Notes: generated by a model not told the origin, from the sequence alone. A stretch of 64,000 bases of DNA from Cephalopachus bancanus (GCA_027257055.1 JAPVLO010000986.1:124001-188000); one strand, 5' to 3'; counted from the first letter of the stretch, positions 1 to 12,342 are shown. A program made the numbers and translations.

Positions 1-322
1 CAGTACATGCCAGCCACTGTTTTTCACAGTAGCTTTTATCCAACATTTCATTTACTATCTAACAACTCACTGTCTGATAACAAAACTGTTCTCCAGTTTG
101 GTCATGAAGATTACTGTTTCATTTCTTAGCTCAAAAAAACCCCCTTAAAGTTGTTGTTGTTGTTTTACAGCTGGGCGTCACAGTAAAGATGGAAAAATTA
201 AAATTATCTTTAAATTGTAGGTTGGCGGACCCAAAAGTTCTTATGTATTTTGTAGCACTCATTCTCTATGTTTTGGAAATCTTAGGGTAGGGTGAGTCAA
301 AGGGACCAAGTACCCCCTCTAC

Positions 323-360
<38 letters not shown>

Positions 361-1039
361 AAACCTGAACAGGTAAAGCAGTAATGTGTCTCCTTACACT
401 GAGAATGGCTTGAAAAACTTCTGATGGAAATAACATTAACCTAGTAGTCAAGAGATCCAGGTTAGTCCTGATGTAACCATTTTCTAGATATGTGATCGTG
501 GGAAGGTCAGTCACTCTTAATTATGGTAAGGTTTTTCATTTGTTAAAAAAGTATATAAATAATAATATTGATATGATGACACAGAATAAAGTAGTCGTGT
601 GTACAAATTACATACCAAAAATGAGTAAACATTTGACATGTCAACACTCTTTGTACTATGTTAAACAATAATAAAAATGTAAGAATGTGGCAGAATTATT
701 TAATAATGGTATTTTATTATCCATATTAGGTCACAAAAAATAGTGCAAATCTGGGGGAAAGGCATACAATTATCTACCTCTCAGTTAAAATTTTAAGAAA
801 TTAAACAAAGGAATTCTTAGTCACTTTCACAAAACATGTTGGCCTCGTAATCCTTCCAAAGTAAAACACAATTCTCTGATCTGGTAAATTTTCCATGAAA
901 TTATTTTACAACCTACACTGAAAAACAAAATATCCCCTAAATGTATTACCAGGATGTGCTGTAAGTCACTTATTAAACTTTTAACTAGAAATTATGTGTA
1001 GGCTGATAATTCAAATATCTGGCAGGCTGTTCACCAGTT
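1..1039. other. AT-rich non-coding stretch with (A)n(AT)n
   Basis: I see no gene. A run of A followed by about eleven AT dinucleotides lies at roughly 323-359. The rest is AT-rich and resembles nothing I recognise. Confidence 0.6.
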
Positions 1040-1055
1040 AAGATGCTTAAGATAG

Positions 1056-1322
1056 TGTCCCAAGACTGCCGATAGCTCCGTTGTAGCATTGTAGTACATG
1101 TTCAGGACCCACTTATGAGTTAGAACATGTGCTATTTGGTTCATTGTTTCTGTACAGGATACTGCCAGGGGAGAAGGGGGAGGGCATGTGCCATCACAAA
1201 GCGTACCCGATCCTAAACCAAGGAAAGTGAGGATCAGTTGGAGGCTCAAACTTCTCCTGCATGTAGGCTACTTATGTATCTAATCCTGACTTGTACCCAT
1301 GTCTCAACAATAAAAGGTTAAA
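1056..1322 (+). mobile_element. Small 5'-inverted L1 3' fragment
   Basis: The right part (about 1155-1322) reads as the end of an L1 3' UTR on the + strand and matches the L1 tail at 35840-35990. The left part (about 1056-1150) matches the minus-strand L1 sequence around 5440-5525 and 62380-62465, so it is inverted relative to the rest. The insertion is bounded by a perfect 16-bp direct repeat, AAGATGCTTAAGATAG, at 1040-1055 and 1323-1338. This is the layout expected of a twin-primed L1 insertion. Confidence 0.75.
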
Positions 1323-1338
1323 AAGATGCTTAAGATAG

Positions 1339-2507
1339 CGTTACTTTGTACTTTGTGTATTGAAATATATCAGTTGCAAAGAGTTGAAGCAATGTAATAA
1401 GAAGTTTAATTCAATGTTATCCTAATGTAGTACTTTTCCATTTTTAAAAATCTACTGAAATAAGCTTTTTCCCTATCTGCTATTCTGTTAAGATGTTCCG
1501 TTTGCCTCTATTATCTCCCTGTTTGTACATAGTATTGTTTATTAGTGACAGCTGTCTTGCATTTTTTGTTTAATCTTGCCAGAATTTTCTATTTGTAGTT
1601 TCAAAAAATATTCACCTTTGGTTTAATTATCCACTATATTTTTCCCATTTTAAATTTCATGTATGTTATGTTTTCTTTCTTTTTTGTTTTTATTAATTTG
1701 CTTTGTTGTAGCATCTGCTTGTTGATTCTGTTGTTCTCTGTTTTAAAAATTCCTGCGTTTAATATCTAACTAACTAACTTTCAGTTTTTCATATTTTCTA
1801 GCATATGCATTTAAGGTTATACATTCCCTCTCACTTAAAAAGTTATCTACATGTGTACAAGGTACTTTCATGTAGATGCTATGCTAAATATTTTGTCATT
1901 TAGTTTTAAATATTTGACAAGCGAATTATTTAGAATTATGTTTTTACTTTCCAATTGTATGGATGGAGAAGGTTATTATCTTATAAATGATTTCTGTTTT
2001 GCATTTTGATTAAGGAATATGATCTGAATAACATTTAATATTTGTAAAACAAAAATTATTTGACCAAAAATGGCAGTCAGTCAGAGAAAATGTGTCACAT
2101 GTACTTTGAAAAATGTATATTCTCAATGTGTTGAAATAAAGGTTCTAAGTAACACCATTTAATCAAGCTAGTTAATTTTAATTGTTTAAATTTTATGCCA
2201 TTCACTTCTATGCTTGAAAAAACCTGCATTCTTTATATGTTGAACTCGGTGTTATCCTTTAAAAAACATATTTCAAGACAGTATTAATTTTTTTACATTG
2301 TAGTCACTTTAAAATTTTTCCATAACATTATCATAGTTTGCCTTTCATGTTTGGGGAAATGTTGTTAGATTCATGCAGGTTAAATATTATTGTATTTTCC
2401 TGGTAAATTGTTCTATTTTTTAAAGCAATAAATCTTGTAATCCCTAATAATGATTTTTACCTAGAAGTTGTTTTCCCTAATATATTGCTATGCCTGCTTT
2501 ATTTTTG
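1339..2507. other. AT-rich non-coding stretch
   Basis: No gene or recognisable repeat seen. Base composition is strongly AT-rich. Confidence 0.5.
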
Positions 2508-2510
2508 TTA

Positions 2511-2517
<7 letters not shown>

Positions 2518-2548
<31 letters not shown>

Positions 2549-2821
2549 AGTTGGAGTCTCACTCTGTCGCCCAGACTGGAGTGCAGTGACCGCTCCTGGC
2601 CACCGCAGCCTCGACCTGCTAGGCTCCGGCGATCCTTCCGCCTCAGCCTTCCAAGTAGCCGGAATTACAGGCAGGCGCTACCATAGCCCAGCTGATTTTT
2701 TGATTTACTGTAGAGATGAGGTCTCGCTGCCCAGGCGGGTCTCGAACCCGCGGGCTCAGGCAATCCACTCACCTCAGCCTCCCAAAGGCGCGGGATTACA
2801 GGCTGAGCCACCGAGTCCGGC
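2518..2821 (-). mobile_element. Alu, tarsier-like young lineage
   Basis: Full-length dimeric Alu on the minus strand, seen as a long T tract (2518-2547) followed by the reverse complement of both arms. The flanking direct repeat TTATTTTCTCT lies at 2508-2518 and 2823-2833. It carries the lineage marks described under the Alu at 26974: A box TGGCTCAGCCTG, T-arm-like B box and the right-arm hairpin sequence. Confidence 0.9.
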
Positions 2822-2854
2822 TTTATTTTCTCTATTTTTAATATTTGCTATTTA

Positions 2855-3153
2855 TTTTTTTTTTTTAGTCGGTGTCTCACTCTGTCACCCAGGCTGGAGT
2901 GCAGTGGCACACTCACGGCCACCACAGCTTCAACCTGCTGGGTCAAGTGATCTCTCCACCTCAGCTTTCCAAGTAGCTGGAACTACAGGCGCGCACTACT
3001 ACACTCAGCTAATTTTTTTTTTTTTTTTTTTAGTGTAGAGACGAGGTCTCGCAAAGTTGCCCAGGCTGGTCTCGAACCCCTAGGTTCAGGCAATTCTCTC
3101 ACTTCGGCCTCCCAAAGTTCTGGGATTACAGGCATAAGCCACCATGCCTGGCC
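2855..3153 (-). mobile_element. Alu, older AluJ-like copy
   Basis: Reverse-complement dimeric Alu starting in a T tract, with a second T tract at the mid A-rich linker (about 3013-3030). It has the ordinary GGCTTATGCCTG-type A-box region and not the shortened form of the younger lineage. A partial direct repeat beginning AATATTT is seen at 2840 and 3154. It lies 33 bp from the younger Alu in the same orientation. Confidence 0.85.
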
Positions 3154-3168
3154 AATATTTACTTTTAA

Positions 3169-3809
3169 ACTTTTGTGCTTTTTATGCTTCACCTGTCATT
3201 TTGAATTTTTCCTTTTTTTTCACTCATAAAAATCTGTCTCTTAAGAAGTAAGTTTACTTCATTCACATTTATTATTTTATATAATGTATTTAGTCCCATT
3301 ATCTCCTGCTTACTTTGTGTTTTCCATTTAATATGTTATTTATTTTCTCCTTTACTGTGTATTTTTGAGTTGATTAAGTTAAATCTATTTCCATACTCCC
3401 CTCATAATATGAAAGTTATGTGTTCTATTTGATTTTGCTATTTTTCCTTAAAAATGTGAGCATGTGTTATTAAAAGGGTTAAAGTTAAGTGATACTTTAG
3501 TGAAAAATCTATGTAGCTCTCAACTAAAGTGCTCCTATTTGACAATCTCTATTATCTCTTCCTGGATTTAAAGAGTTTTTCTAATGACTAGTAGAAGACC
3601 TTTATTTTAAAATATGTACTATTATTTTTGTTTGCTATTTTGTAAGTTAATCTAACATAGTTTAATTTTTTATATCATCATAATCAATATAAAAGCCTAA
3701 AATTTTACTAGTAATGTGATTTTTTTCTAGAGAAATTTCAACACTAATTTTGGATATTTATTATTTGTGTAACAAAACTTACTTTCAGATAACTCAACTG
3801 TAATATGTT
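3169..3809. other. AT-rich non-coding stretch
   Basis: No gene or recognisable element seen. Confidence 0.5.
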
Positions 3810-4262
3810 TTACCCTTTGTGGTATACTATAAACTGACCAGAAGCCATACCCACTCCACGTCCACATCCTTTGCAATATGACTTTATCTCTCCTTCCATT
3901 AAATAGTGATGTTCATTATCCCTCCCACAAAACTGAGCTGACTTTCTTTGGTCAATAGCACACAGTAGAAGGGATAGTATGCTTGGATGGGCCACGGCCC
4001 TCCTCTGTGTGTACAAATCTGAACCAAACTACTGGAGGTAGTTCAAAGAATTAGAAGCTGCAATGAGTTGTCACACCTGACTCCATCTTAGACCCTCCAG
4101 GCTTCAGTCAGCCACAGATGCTTGTGGGAACACAGGCAAAACTAGAAGAGACACCCAGCTGAGCCCATCCAGATTACAAAACCAGAAATTCAAGAGCTAA
4201 ATAAGTAGTTGCTTTTTTGAGCCACTAAGTTTTGAAGAAGTGTGCTACAGAGAAATAACTCC
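3810..4262 (+). mobile_element. Old MaLR (MLT1-like) LTR relic
   Basis: The 3' part resembles the common end of old MLT1 LTRs: a 'gacacccagctgagccca' block, then a short AT-rich stretch, then 'gagccactaagttttg' at about 4219-4234. The 5' part is weakly matching. The family is assigned from memory of the consensus only. Confidence 0.5.
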
Positions 4263-5251
4263 AAGTGGGGGTAAATTTGCAGACACAACTTCGCCAAGGA
4301 AAATTTAATGATAATTTATTTGTGAACATCGTTATTCCTCTGCCTCCGTTATTCCTATTTTGTAGTACACAGTAGAAGTATTTTCTATGTTGGAACTGCA
4401 GAGGCCCATTTATAGAACTTCATTTCTCTCTATTGGGTAGATTTTATCCACATTATAAAATTATAGTGACTTCAAAAATAAAGAACATAAACCATTTTTG
4501 TTACCAGCAGCTTCCAAATCACTCTCCCATAAGAGATTTGAAGTTTATGTGTGTGTGGAAGAAAAAAATATAGACATGATTTTAACAGAACTAAAATGAT
4601 TCCTGTTGATAACTTATTGCTTTAGGCTCTGTCTAGAATATCAGCTTTTATTTAACATGTAAACATATTAAACTAATTAAAATAGAAATGTTTTTAACAC
4701 ACCTAAAGAATTTAACACACTTAAATCCATGATTAAGCAATGCATAATTTTTAATTCTGCTGTTTAAATATATTTTGAATGCTGAATATTTAATATGCAA
4801 TATGTAACGTTACTTAATACTTAGTAAATGCTTAATAAATACTTAATAAAATAATTAATACCTAATAATATTTTGATAACAGGAATTGGGATGCTTATTA
4901 ACTCCGAATTTTATTATGTCAACGTGTGACAGTTGCAATAATAATTTGGAATTATAATGGAATTTCTAACACTGTTTTTTGAGAACTTACATTCCCATCA
5001 TAAACTAAATTTCATCAAGTTTATTCTACATGCTGAGGGTAGTTTGAGGACAAAATAAGTTAACATCAGATGCCCTAAATCTATTTTAATAAGAGCTGTA
5101 TTAGAGCATATTTGCTGTAGTCCTTCAAAATGTTCAAAGCAGCTTACTTTTCTCACCAACCTTTAAATAGCATTATTAGCATTGTTTGAAATACACACCT
5201 GCTTGTTTTTCTCACCATCTTCTTTAAACAATTCAGGTATATTTTTTCCTA
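4263..5251. other. AT-rich non-coding stretch
   Basis: No gene seen. Around 4800-4870 there is a simple 'taataaatactt' style AT-rich patch. Confidence 0.5.
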
Positions 5252-5482
5252 CCAGTAATACTGGTTTTTTTAATATAATCAATGTTTTAAATTATGATAT
5301 TGTGGGGTACAGTTAAGGGTTAGGTATACAAGTACGTTTTGTTCAGGCACCCTTGTTGATAAAAGGTTTTTCCCCATCCTCAGACAGATATTTACTACCA
5401 TTAATCCCCTTTCCCTCCCCCCCCAGTTTCCCACTACTGTCAGTCATTTTCTTATAGTATTGCATTGGATGTTCAAGGTCCA

Positions 5483-8400
5483 CTACATGAGTGAGAACAT
5501 GTGATACTCAGATCTTTGTTTCTGTGAGAGGTCACTCAGTATTATAGACTCTAGTTCCATTTAGGTTGCTGTGAAATTCATGATTTTGTTCTTTATTATG
5601 GCTGCATAGTATTCCATAATGTGTATTGTACCACATTTTTTAAATCCAGTCCTCTTTTGATGGACAGCATGGGTGGTTCCAGGTTCTTGCTATTGTGAAC
5701 AATGCTGCGATAAACATACGTGTGCAGGTATCTTTTTTATAAAGTGACTTGAGTTCTTCAGGATATATTCCCAGCAGGGGGATAGCAGGGTCATATGGGA
5801 GGTTGATATTTAGAATCACCACACTGCTTTCCACAGAGGTTGCACTAGTTTACAGTGGAAAAGTGTTCCCTTTTCACCACACCCTCTCCAGCAGCTGTTA
5901 TTTTTTGAGTTGTTGATAATTGCCATTCTGACTGGAGTTAGGTGGTATCTCAGTGTGGTTTTGATTTGCATCTCCCTGATGATTAGTGAGGTTGAACATT
6001 TCTTTATGTGTCTGTTGGCTGCTCGGGTGTCTTCCTTTGTGAAGTGTCTGTTCATATCTTTTGCCCCATTTTATAATGGGGTTGTTTGTTTTTTTTCTTT
6101 TCAGCATGTTTGAGTTCCTTGTAGATCCAAGATGTTAAGCCTTTGTCAGACCTGGTGTGGGCAAATACTTTTTCCCAGTCTGTAGGCTGTCTCCCTGCTC
6201 TCTTGATGGTTTCTTTGGGTTTGCAGAAGCTTGTCGGTTGAATAAGGTCCCACTTGTCTAACTTCTCTCTTATGACCTGTGGGTTTCGGGTTTCGTGCAG
6301 GAATTGGATGCCAGTTGCGATTTCCATGAGGGTATATCCTTCATTTTCTAAAGTTCTTAATGGTTTGAGGTTTTACATTTAGGTCTCTGATCCATTTGGA
6401 GTTAATTTTTGTGTATGGAGATAGATAGGGGTCCTGTTTCAATCTTCTGCATGTGGTCAGCCAGTTTTCCCAGCACCATTTACTAAATAGGTTCTCCTCT
6501 CCCCAGTGGTAGGTGGTGGAGGCTTTGTTGAAGATGACTTGGTTGAGAAATTGAGGTTTAGCTTCTGGAATCTCAATTCTATTCCATTGACCTATATGCT
6601 TGTTCCTATAGCAATACCAAGCTGTTTTGATGATTGTAGCTTTATAGTAAAGTTTGAAGTCTGGTAATGTGATACCTCTTACTTTGTTTTTGTTTTTGTT
6701 TTTGTTTTTTGCTTAGGATTGTTCTGGCTATTCTTGGTTGTTTGTGTTTCCATATGAATTCCTGTGTTGTTTTCTCTAGGTCTGAGAAGAATGTTACTGG
6801 TAATTTGATGGGTATTGCATTGAATTTGTAGATTTCCTTAGGTAAGATGGACATATTCACAATGTTGATTCTTCCAATCCATGAGCATGGAATATTTTTC
6901 CACTTTTTGTGTCATCTTTGATTTCTTTGAGCAGTGTTTTGTAGTTTTCATTGTAAAGGTCTTTCACGTCTCTGGTTAGGAAGATGTCAAGGTATTTCAT
7001 TTTTTTGTGGCTATTGTGAATGGAATTGTGTTTTTTATTGGGGTTTCTGTTTGTTTATTATTGGTGTAAAGAAATGCGATTGTCTTTTGCACATTTTTTT
7101 ATATCCTGAGACTTTGCCAAAGGCCTTTATCAGTGTAAGGAGGTTTTTGACAGATTGTCTTGGGTTTTCAAAGTATACAATCATATCATCTTTAAAGAGA
7201 GATAGTTTGACTTCCTCTTTTCCTGTTTGGATACCCCTGATTGCCTTCTCTTCTCTGATTGCTCTAGCCAGGACTTCCAATACTATGTTGAACAGGAAGG
7301 GTGAGAGTGGGCATCCTTGTCTTGTTCCAGTTTTCAGGGTAAATGTTTCCAATTTTTGTTCGTTTAGGGGTATGCTGGCTGTGGGTTTGTCATAGATGGT
7401 TTTTACTATTTTGAGGTATGTTCCCCGTATGCCTAGATGTCGAGGGTTTTTATCAAGAAGGGGTGCTGTATTTTATCAAAAGCTTTTTCTGCATCTAATG
7501 ATATAATCATGTGGTTTTTGTTTTGACATCTGTTGATGTATTTAATTACATTTATGGTTTTACGAATGTTGGACCAGCCTTGCATCCCAGGCATGAAGCC
7601 TACTTGGTCATGATGGATGATTTTTGAGATGTATTGTTGAATCCGGTTTGTTAGGATCTTGTTGAGAATTTTAGCATCTATGTTCATCAAAGATATTGGC
7701 CTGTAGTTCTCTTTCTTTGTTGGATCTTTACCTGGCTTGGGTATCAATGTGATGTTGGCTTCATAAAATGATTTGGGGAGAATTCCATCTTTTTCAGTCG
7801 CCTGGAATACCTTCAGTAGGATTGGTATCAGCTCCTCCTTAAATGTCTTGTAGAATTCTGCTGTAAAGCCATCTGGACCAGGGTTTTTTTTTTTTTTTTT
7901 TTTTTTTGTAGATAATTTTCTTATTACATAGTCGATTTCCTTGATTGTTATTGGTCTATTTAGGGTCTCAGTTTCTTCTTGTTCCAACCTAGGTAGGTTG
8001 TGGGATGTCAGAAAGTCGTCCATTTCCTTACGGTTTTCAAGTTTGTTTCCATACAAGTGTACATAGTAATCTCTAATGATCTTTTATATTTCTTCAGGGT
8101 CAGATGTGACTTCATCTTTTGTGTTTCTGGTGTGCTTATTTGAGTTTTTTCTCTTTTTTTCTTGGACTGTCTAGCTAGGGGACCTTTGATCTTGTTTATC
8201 CTTTTGAAGAACCAGCTTTTTGTTTCATTGATTTTTTTGTATTATCTTTTTGTCTTCTATGTCCTGGATTTGGGCTTTTATTTTGGTGATCTGGATTCTT
8301 CTGCTGAAATTAGGGTTTTTGTGGTCTTGTTTTTCTAGCTTCCTTAGGCGGCTTGTTAAGCTGTTAATTTGTATTCCTTCAATTTTCTTCATGTGTGTTT

Positions 8401-9337
8401 GCAGAGATATAAATTCCCCTCTTACTACAACTTTTAAGGTGTCCCAGAGATTTTGGTAAGATGTTTCTTCATTTTCATTTGTTTCCAGGTAACTTTTGAT
8501 CTCTGTTTTGATTTCATCATTGTCCCAGGAGTTGTTTAGCATCATGCTGTTTAGTGTCCATGTCTTTGTGGGTTTTTGGGGAACCTTGTTGGTGTTAATG
8601 TTTATTTTTATTCCACTGTGGTCCAAGAAGGTGCATGGTAGAATTTAGGTCCTTTTAAATTTTCTTATGCTTGATTTATTGCCAATTATTTGGTCAATCT
8701 TAGAATACATTCCATGCGGTGATGAGTAGAATGTGTATTCTGTGGTCTTTGGATGGAGTGCTCTGTAGGTATCAATTAAGTCCATTTGGTCCAGAGTCAC
8801 ATTGAGGTTCCGGATCTCCTTGCTGATTTTTTGTCCTGATGATCTGTCTATGGTTGTGAATGGGGTATTAAAGTCGCCAGTTTTGATGGTGTTGGAGTCA
8901 ATATCTTTCTTTAGTTTTCCTAGAAGTTGCTTTATGAAATTTGTCACACCTATGTTGAATGCATATATGTTTAGGATAGATATTTCTTGTTGGTGGAGTG
9001 AACCTTTTATCATTATGTAGTGGCCCTCTGTATCTTTTTTAATTTTTGATAGCTTAAATGGTATTTTGTCTGAAATTAGGATAGCAACTCCTCCTTTCTT
9101 TTGTGTTCCATTCACCTGAAAATTTGTTTCCCATCCTCTTACCTTGAGTCTGTTTATGTCCTTTCTAGTGAGATGGGTCTCTTGAAGGCAGTATATTGTT
9201 GCCTGGTGATATTTTATCCATTTTGCCATTCTATGTCTTTTCAGTGGTGCGTTTAGTCCATTCACATTCAGGCTAATTATTGAAATGTTAGTGTTCGTCC
9301 CTATCATAGAGTTCTTATAGAGTTGTTGTTCGTCCAC
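5483..9337 (-). pseudogene. L1-A ORF2 relic (endonuclease / reverse transcriptase)
   Basis: ORF2 encodes the endonuclease and reverse transcriptase that nick target DNA and copy L1 RNA. The endonuclease is readable in 9337-8645 with NVNGLN, QETHL, GDFNTP and YSKID motifs. The frame then breaks, and the SDH block appears in the next frame as MDHSGI near 8626. The RT domain is seen at 8056-7433 ([35 protein letters not shown]) and 7352-7035 ([14 protein letters not shown]). The catalytic FADD box is FKDD at about 7187-7195. The C-terminal part (6860-5640) is split over several frames and ends near 5483. A 24-T run at 7884-7907 adds eight in-frame lysines just before NPGPDG. There are at least six breaks, so it is dead. 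Confidence 0.9.
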
Positions 9338-9385
9338 TTGGTTTTTTTGTCTTTCTTTTGGTTTTGGGATTAGTTCATGTATATT

Positions 9386-10341
9386 TTATTCTTTTTCCTG
9401 TACTCTTGTGAAGAACATTGTTCTTTTTTCTTTTTCTTCTGTGCTTAGTACTTTCTTAACTGTTTCATGTAGAGGTGGTTTGGTGGCAGCATAAGTTCTT
9501 AGGGATTGGATATCTGTGAAAGATTTTAATTCTCCCTCACTGATGAAGCTTAGCTTGGACGGGTAGGTTTTTCTTGGTTGAAATTGTTTATCTTTTAGGA
9601 CTTCGAAGATAGGGCTCCAAGCTCTCCTAGCCTGCAGGGTTTCTGTAGATAAGTCTGCTGCTATTCTAATTGGTCTTCCGTGGTAGGTGATCTGGCCTTT
9701 TTCACTTGCTGCCTTTAGGATTTTTTCTTTTATGCCTACTTTGTTTAGGTGAATTATTATGTGTCTAGCAGTTGGTCTTCTCATTTGTTGTCTTGCAGGG
9801 GTTCTTGAATCTCTTGTGTTGAATTTTTGCATCATTGATTAGATAATGGAAGTTTTCTTGAATGATCTCATGGAAAGTTTTTTCCAGTGTAGTCTCTGTC
9901 TCTCTTTCTGCCTCAGGAAGTCCAATTACTCTTAGGTTTGGTCTCTTGAAGTAATCACTCATCTCTTGAAAGTTTTGTTCTGTCTTTTTGAGATTATTTT
10001 CTGTGTTTTTAAGAGTTTGGTTAGTTCTATATTTTGGTCCTCAAGCTCTGAGATTCTTCTGCTTGGGTAATTCTGCTTTCCATGCTTATCAGTTTGCTAT
10101 TTATTTCATTCACAGTATTCTTTATTACTGTTATCTCAGATATCAGCTCCTTCCTAGTTTCTTCTTGTGTCTCCTCAATTCTTTTTAATCTCTCCATTAA
10201 TGTCTTGATATCTAGGTTTATAGTTTGAGACCCTTCATTTTGGGGGCTCTTCATTGTTTGCAATCTGAAGTCAGTTTTCTCGGTGCCTGCCCTGCCAGGG
10301 GTCTGGGAGAGACCCATACTCTTCTTTTGGTTTTTCTTCAT
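9386..10341 (-). pseudogene. L1-A ORF1 relic (RNA-binding chaperone)
   Basis: ORF1p coats L1 RNA as a trimer. The N-terminal 104 residues (10341-10027) end in a charged heptad-like stretch (MERLKRIEETQEETRKEL) expected of the coiled coil, then the frame stops. The RRM begins at 9962 (YFKRPNLRVIGLPEAE) and the C-terminal domain is in another overlapping frame, 9835-9386 (RRPTARHIIIHL, IRIAADLSTETLQARR, SKLSFISEGELK). The total length matches a normal ORF1 of about 320 residues. The gap to ORF2 is about 48 bp, as is usual for L1. Confidence 0.88.
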
Positions 10342-11692
10342 TTGTGTCGATTTTTCTCTCTCCCCCTTTCCTTCCCTTTCTTTAATTCTGTTTTTGAGGG
10401 AAGGTGGGGTTGCTTTTGTTTCACTTCTGCAATATCCTGTTCTTCCTTATGAGGTCTTCTGGTTTTGTTCACTTTTGAAGTTGGAGTGTGGGCTGCGCAC
10501 TGTGCTTTTTGTAGTTTTGAGGTTTAGTTGAGGGGGAAGCTGTGGTTCAGAATGTATATGCTGATTCTAGCATCCATGAACAGGTGTATGAGCACACTGG
10601 AACCTATTTCCCTCTGCTTTACAATTTGTCTGTGCAGTAGTATGTGGGCTTGGTCCCTAGATTAAAAAGGGGGTATAAAAGAGGAAAATAATGGAGGAAG
10701 AGGGGTCAATAGGAAGTTAGAAAGAGAGAAAAGCAAGAGGGAAAACAGACATACATACCAATTATCAGGTGAGAAAGAGATACAAGGCCAGAGAGAAGTG
10801 AAGAAAGACACGTAAGAAAGATTCCCTAAAGAATACTGATAGATACACAGAGACAGACCAATAAAATCATGAGACAGTGTAAGTCAGAAGTCAAACAGCA
10901 AAGGTGATCAAAGCAAATAATCAAAATGATAAAATCTTAAGTCAAAATAAGAGATCAGACTAATGTCATTTCAACTCTGATCTCCAGCCTCTCCCCCTTT
11001 GTTTTTCATTGCAGGCAGCTAGATTTACTCACAGTTTGGGTTTGGCTGCCTGGGAGTTGCTTTTGTCTGATTCAGCATAGGGGTGAAGCATTGTCTCCTG
11101 TTTAGCGATGTTACCTTAGGAACCAAGGTGGGGGTTGTTGATAGATGGGTGGGGCAATGGAAACCTCTGCCTGGAGAATGGTGGAGGCAGATTCTCTTTT
11201 CGTAGATCCATTTCTCTCCACTTGGCTGGGTCCCTAAGCTTGGAGTCACGTGCTGAGTGCCTCAGCCAGGGTGGGCCCAGAACTCTAGAGCTCCAAAGCT
11301 CCAATGGGCAGGCAGTGAGTGGCGAAAGTGGCCCCGGGCCCCCCACAGGGTACTTCAGCCAGGAATGGGACTGGTATCTCTGAAGGATGAGTGCCCAGAA
11401 CCTCCCTGAGTGACTGGCAGCTTGGTGCTGGGTTCTGGGCGAGAGATGATATAGCCAGGGAGGGATCTGAGACCCGAGACTCCCACACAGGTGAGAGTTG
11501 CGTATGGTGGAACAGTCGCAGCAGGGGGCCACAATATCCAGCCCTGCGTGGTACCAAAGGTCCCTGGGCCTCAGACCAGTGCGGCTGGCGGTGGGCTAGG
11601 GGATGGGGGAAGAAAAGTAAGTGTCTTTTTGGGCACTCACATTCGGAGAATCTCACAAGTTCACCTATACCATCAACATCTTACCAGAACTC
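10342..11692 (-). promoter_or_regulatory. L1-A 5' UTR / internal promoter region
   Basis: GC-rich outer half (11692-11040) followed by an AT- and purine-rich inner half (10980-10560). In other L1s this region holds the internal Pol II promoter. The first bases contain a decayed version of the YY1-like AAGATGG motif (here AAGATGT). The outer half aligns in part with 61237-62194 of L1-B but is about 390 bp shorter over the aligned span. ORFs within it on either strand are short and not shared between the two copies. Confidence 0.75.
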
Positions 11693-11704
11693 CCAGTAAT
11701 ACTG

Positions 11705-12342
11705 TTTTCATTCACAAAGTACTTATATAGTCTCATGGCAATTACCAATTTTTGAACAAAAATATCAGAATCAGAAGACATCTCAGCACCCATTCATTCC
11801 ACCCCTTCTTAGTACCAGAATCCTTCTCCTCACCCCTAAGAGTGGGCCATGTGTCCCGAAACCTCCCATAACAACAGACACACTGCTCTGCTATGAGAGA
11901 ATGCTTATTGTTTGGAAGTTCTCTTCACATTATGCCCAAGTTAAATGTTCACTGCCACCGACTGAAACGATAAAACAGCAGATTTTCTCAAACTATTTTT
12001 CAAACTATTTTCTCAAACTATTTTTCAAAGAAAATTTCATACTTCAACACTGTTGCCTCAGTTTACACAGAAAGAAAAAAAGGTTGATTATGCCTTCAAG
12101 AAGACTGCTCATCTCCCCTAAGTCATCACATTGCAAAACTAAGCACACTGAATTTTCTTTTGTTTTGTTGTCCATGATCCAGTCCCTAAACCCTTTAATA
12201 TACTATCAAAGTGCAGGGTATGTATTAGGAAAATGTAAGGCATGAAGAATGAAAAGATTTCCCACAGTGTTAATAGTTGAGGTGAGAAGGAAATTTCTAT
12301 GTTGACTTCCTGTCCAATGTGCTTCCTAGCAGAGCATGACTG
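11705..12342. other. Non-coding stretch with a 25-bp tandem repeat
   Basis: Nothing gene-like. A 25-bp unit (TCTCAAACTATTTTTCAAAC...) is repeated almost twice at 11986-12029. Confidence 0.5.

Larger units (their letters stand above)
5264..11692 (-). mobile_element. Full-length LINE-1 (L1-A)
   Basis: A complete 6.4-kb L1 on the minus strand. In element order it has a GC-rich 5' UTR (11692-10342), ORF1 relic, ORF2 relic, 3' UTR and a short A-rich tail at 5264-5270. It is bounded by the direct repeat CCAGTAATACTG at 5252-5263 and 11693-11704, which fixes both ends. The 5' end starts GAGTTCTGGTAAGATG, the same start as the inverted UTR of L1-B. Both ORFs carry several stops and frameshifts, so it is not active. 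Confidence 0.93.

Noticed and set aside
2586..3038. 150-codon + strand ORF
   Set aside because: Runs across two antisense Alus and the spacer between them; typical Alu-derived translation.
5264..11692. L1-A as a possibly active element
   Set aside because: Full length with TSD, but ORF1 has at least two frame breaks and ORF2 at least six, and the FADD box is altered.
11116..11699. ORFs of 100-138 codons on both strands of the L1-A 5' UTR, including a possible ORF0-like antisense ORF (11391-11699)
   Set aside because: The antisense ORF runs over the L1 end into the host flank, and L1-B has no matching ORF in its UTR. GC-rich sequence gives such frames by chance.
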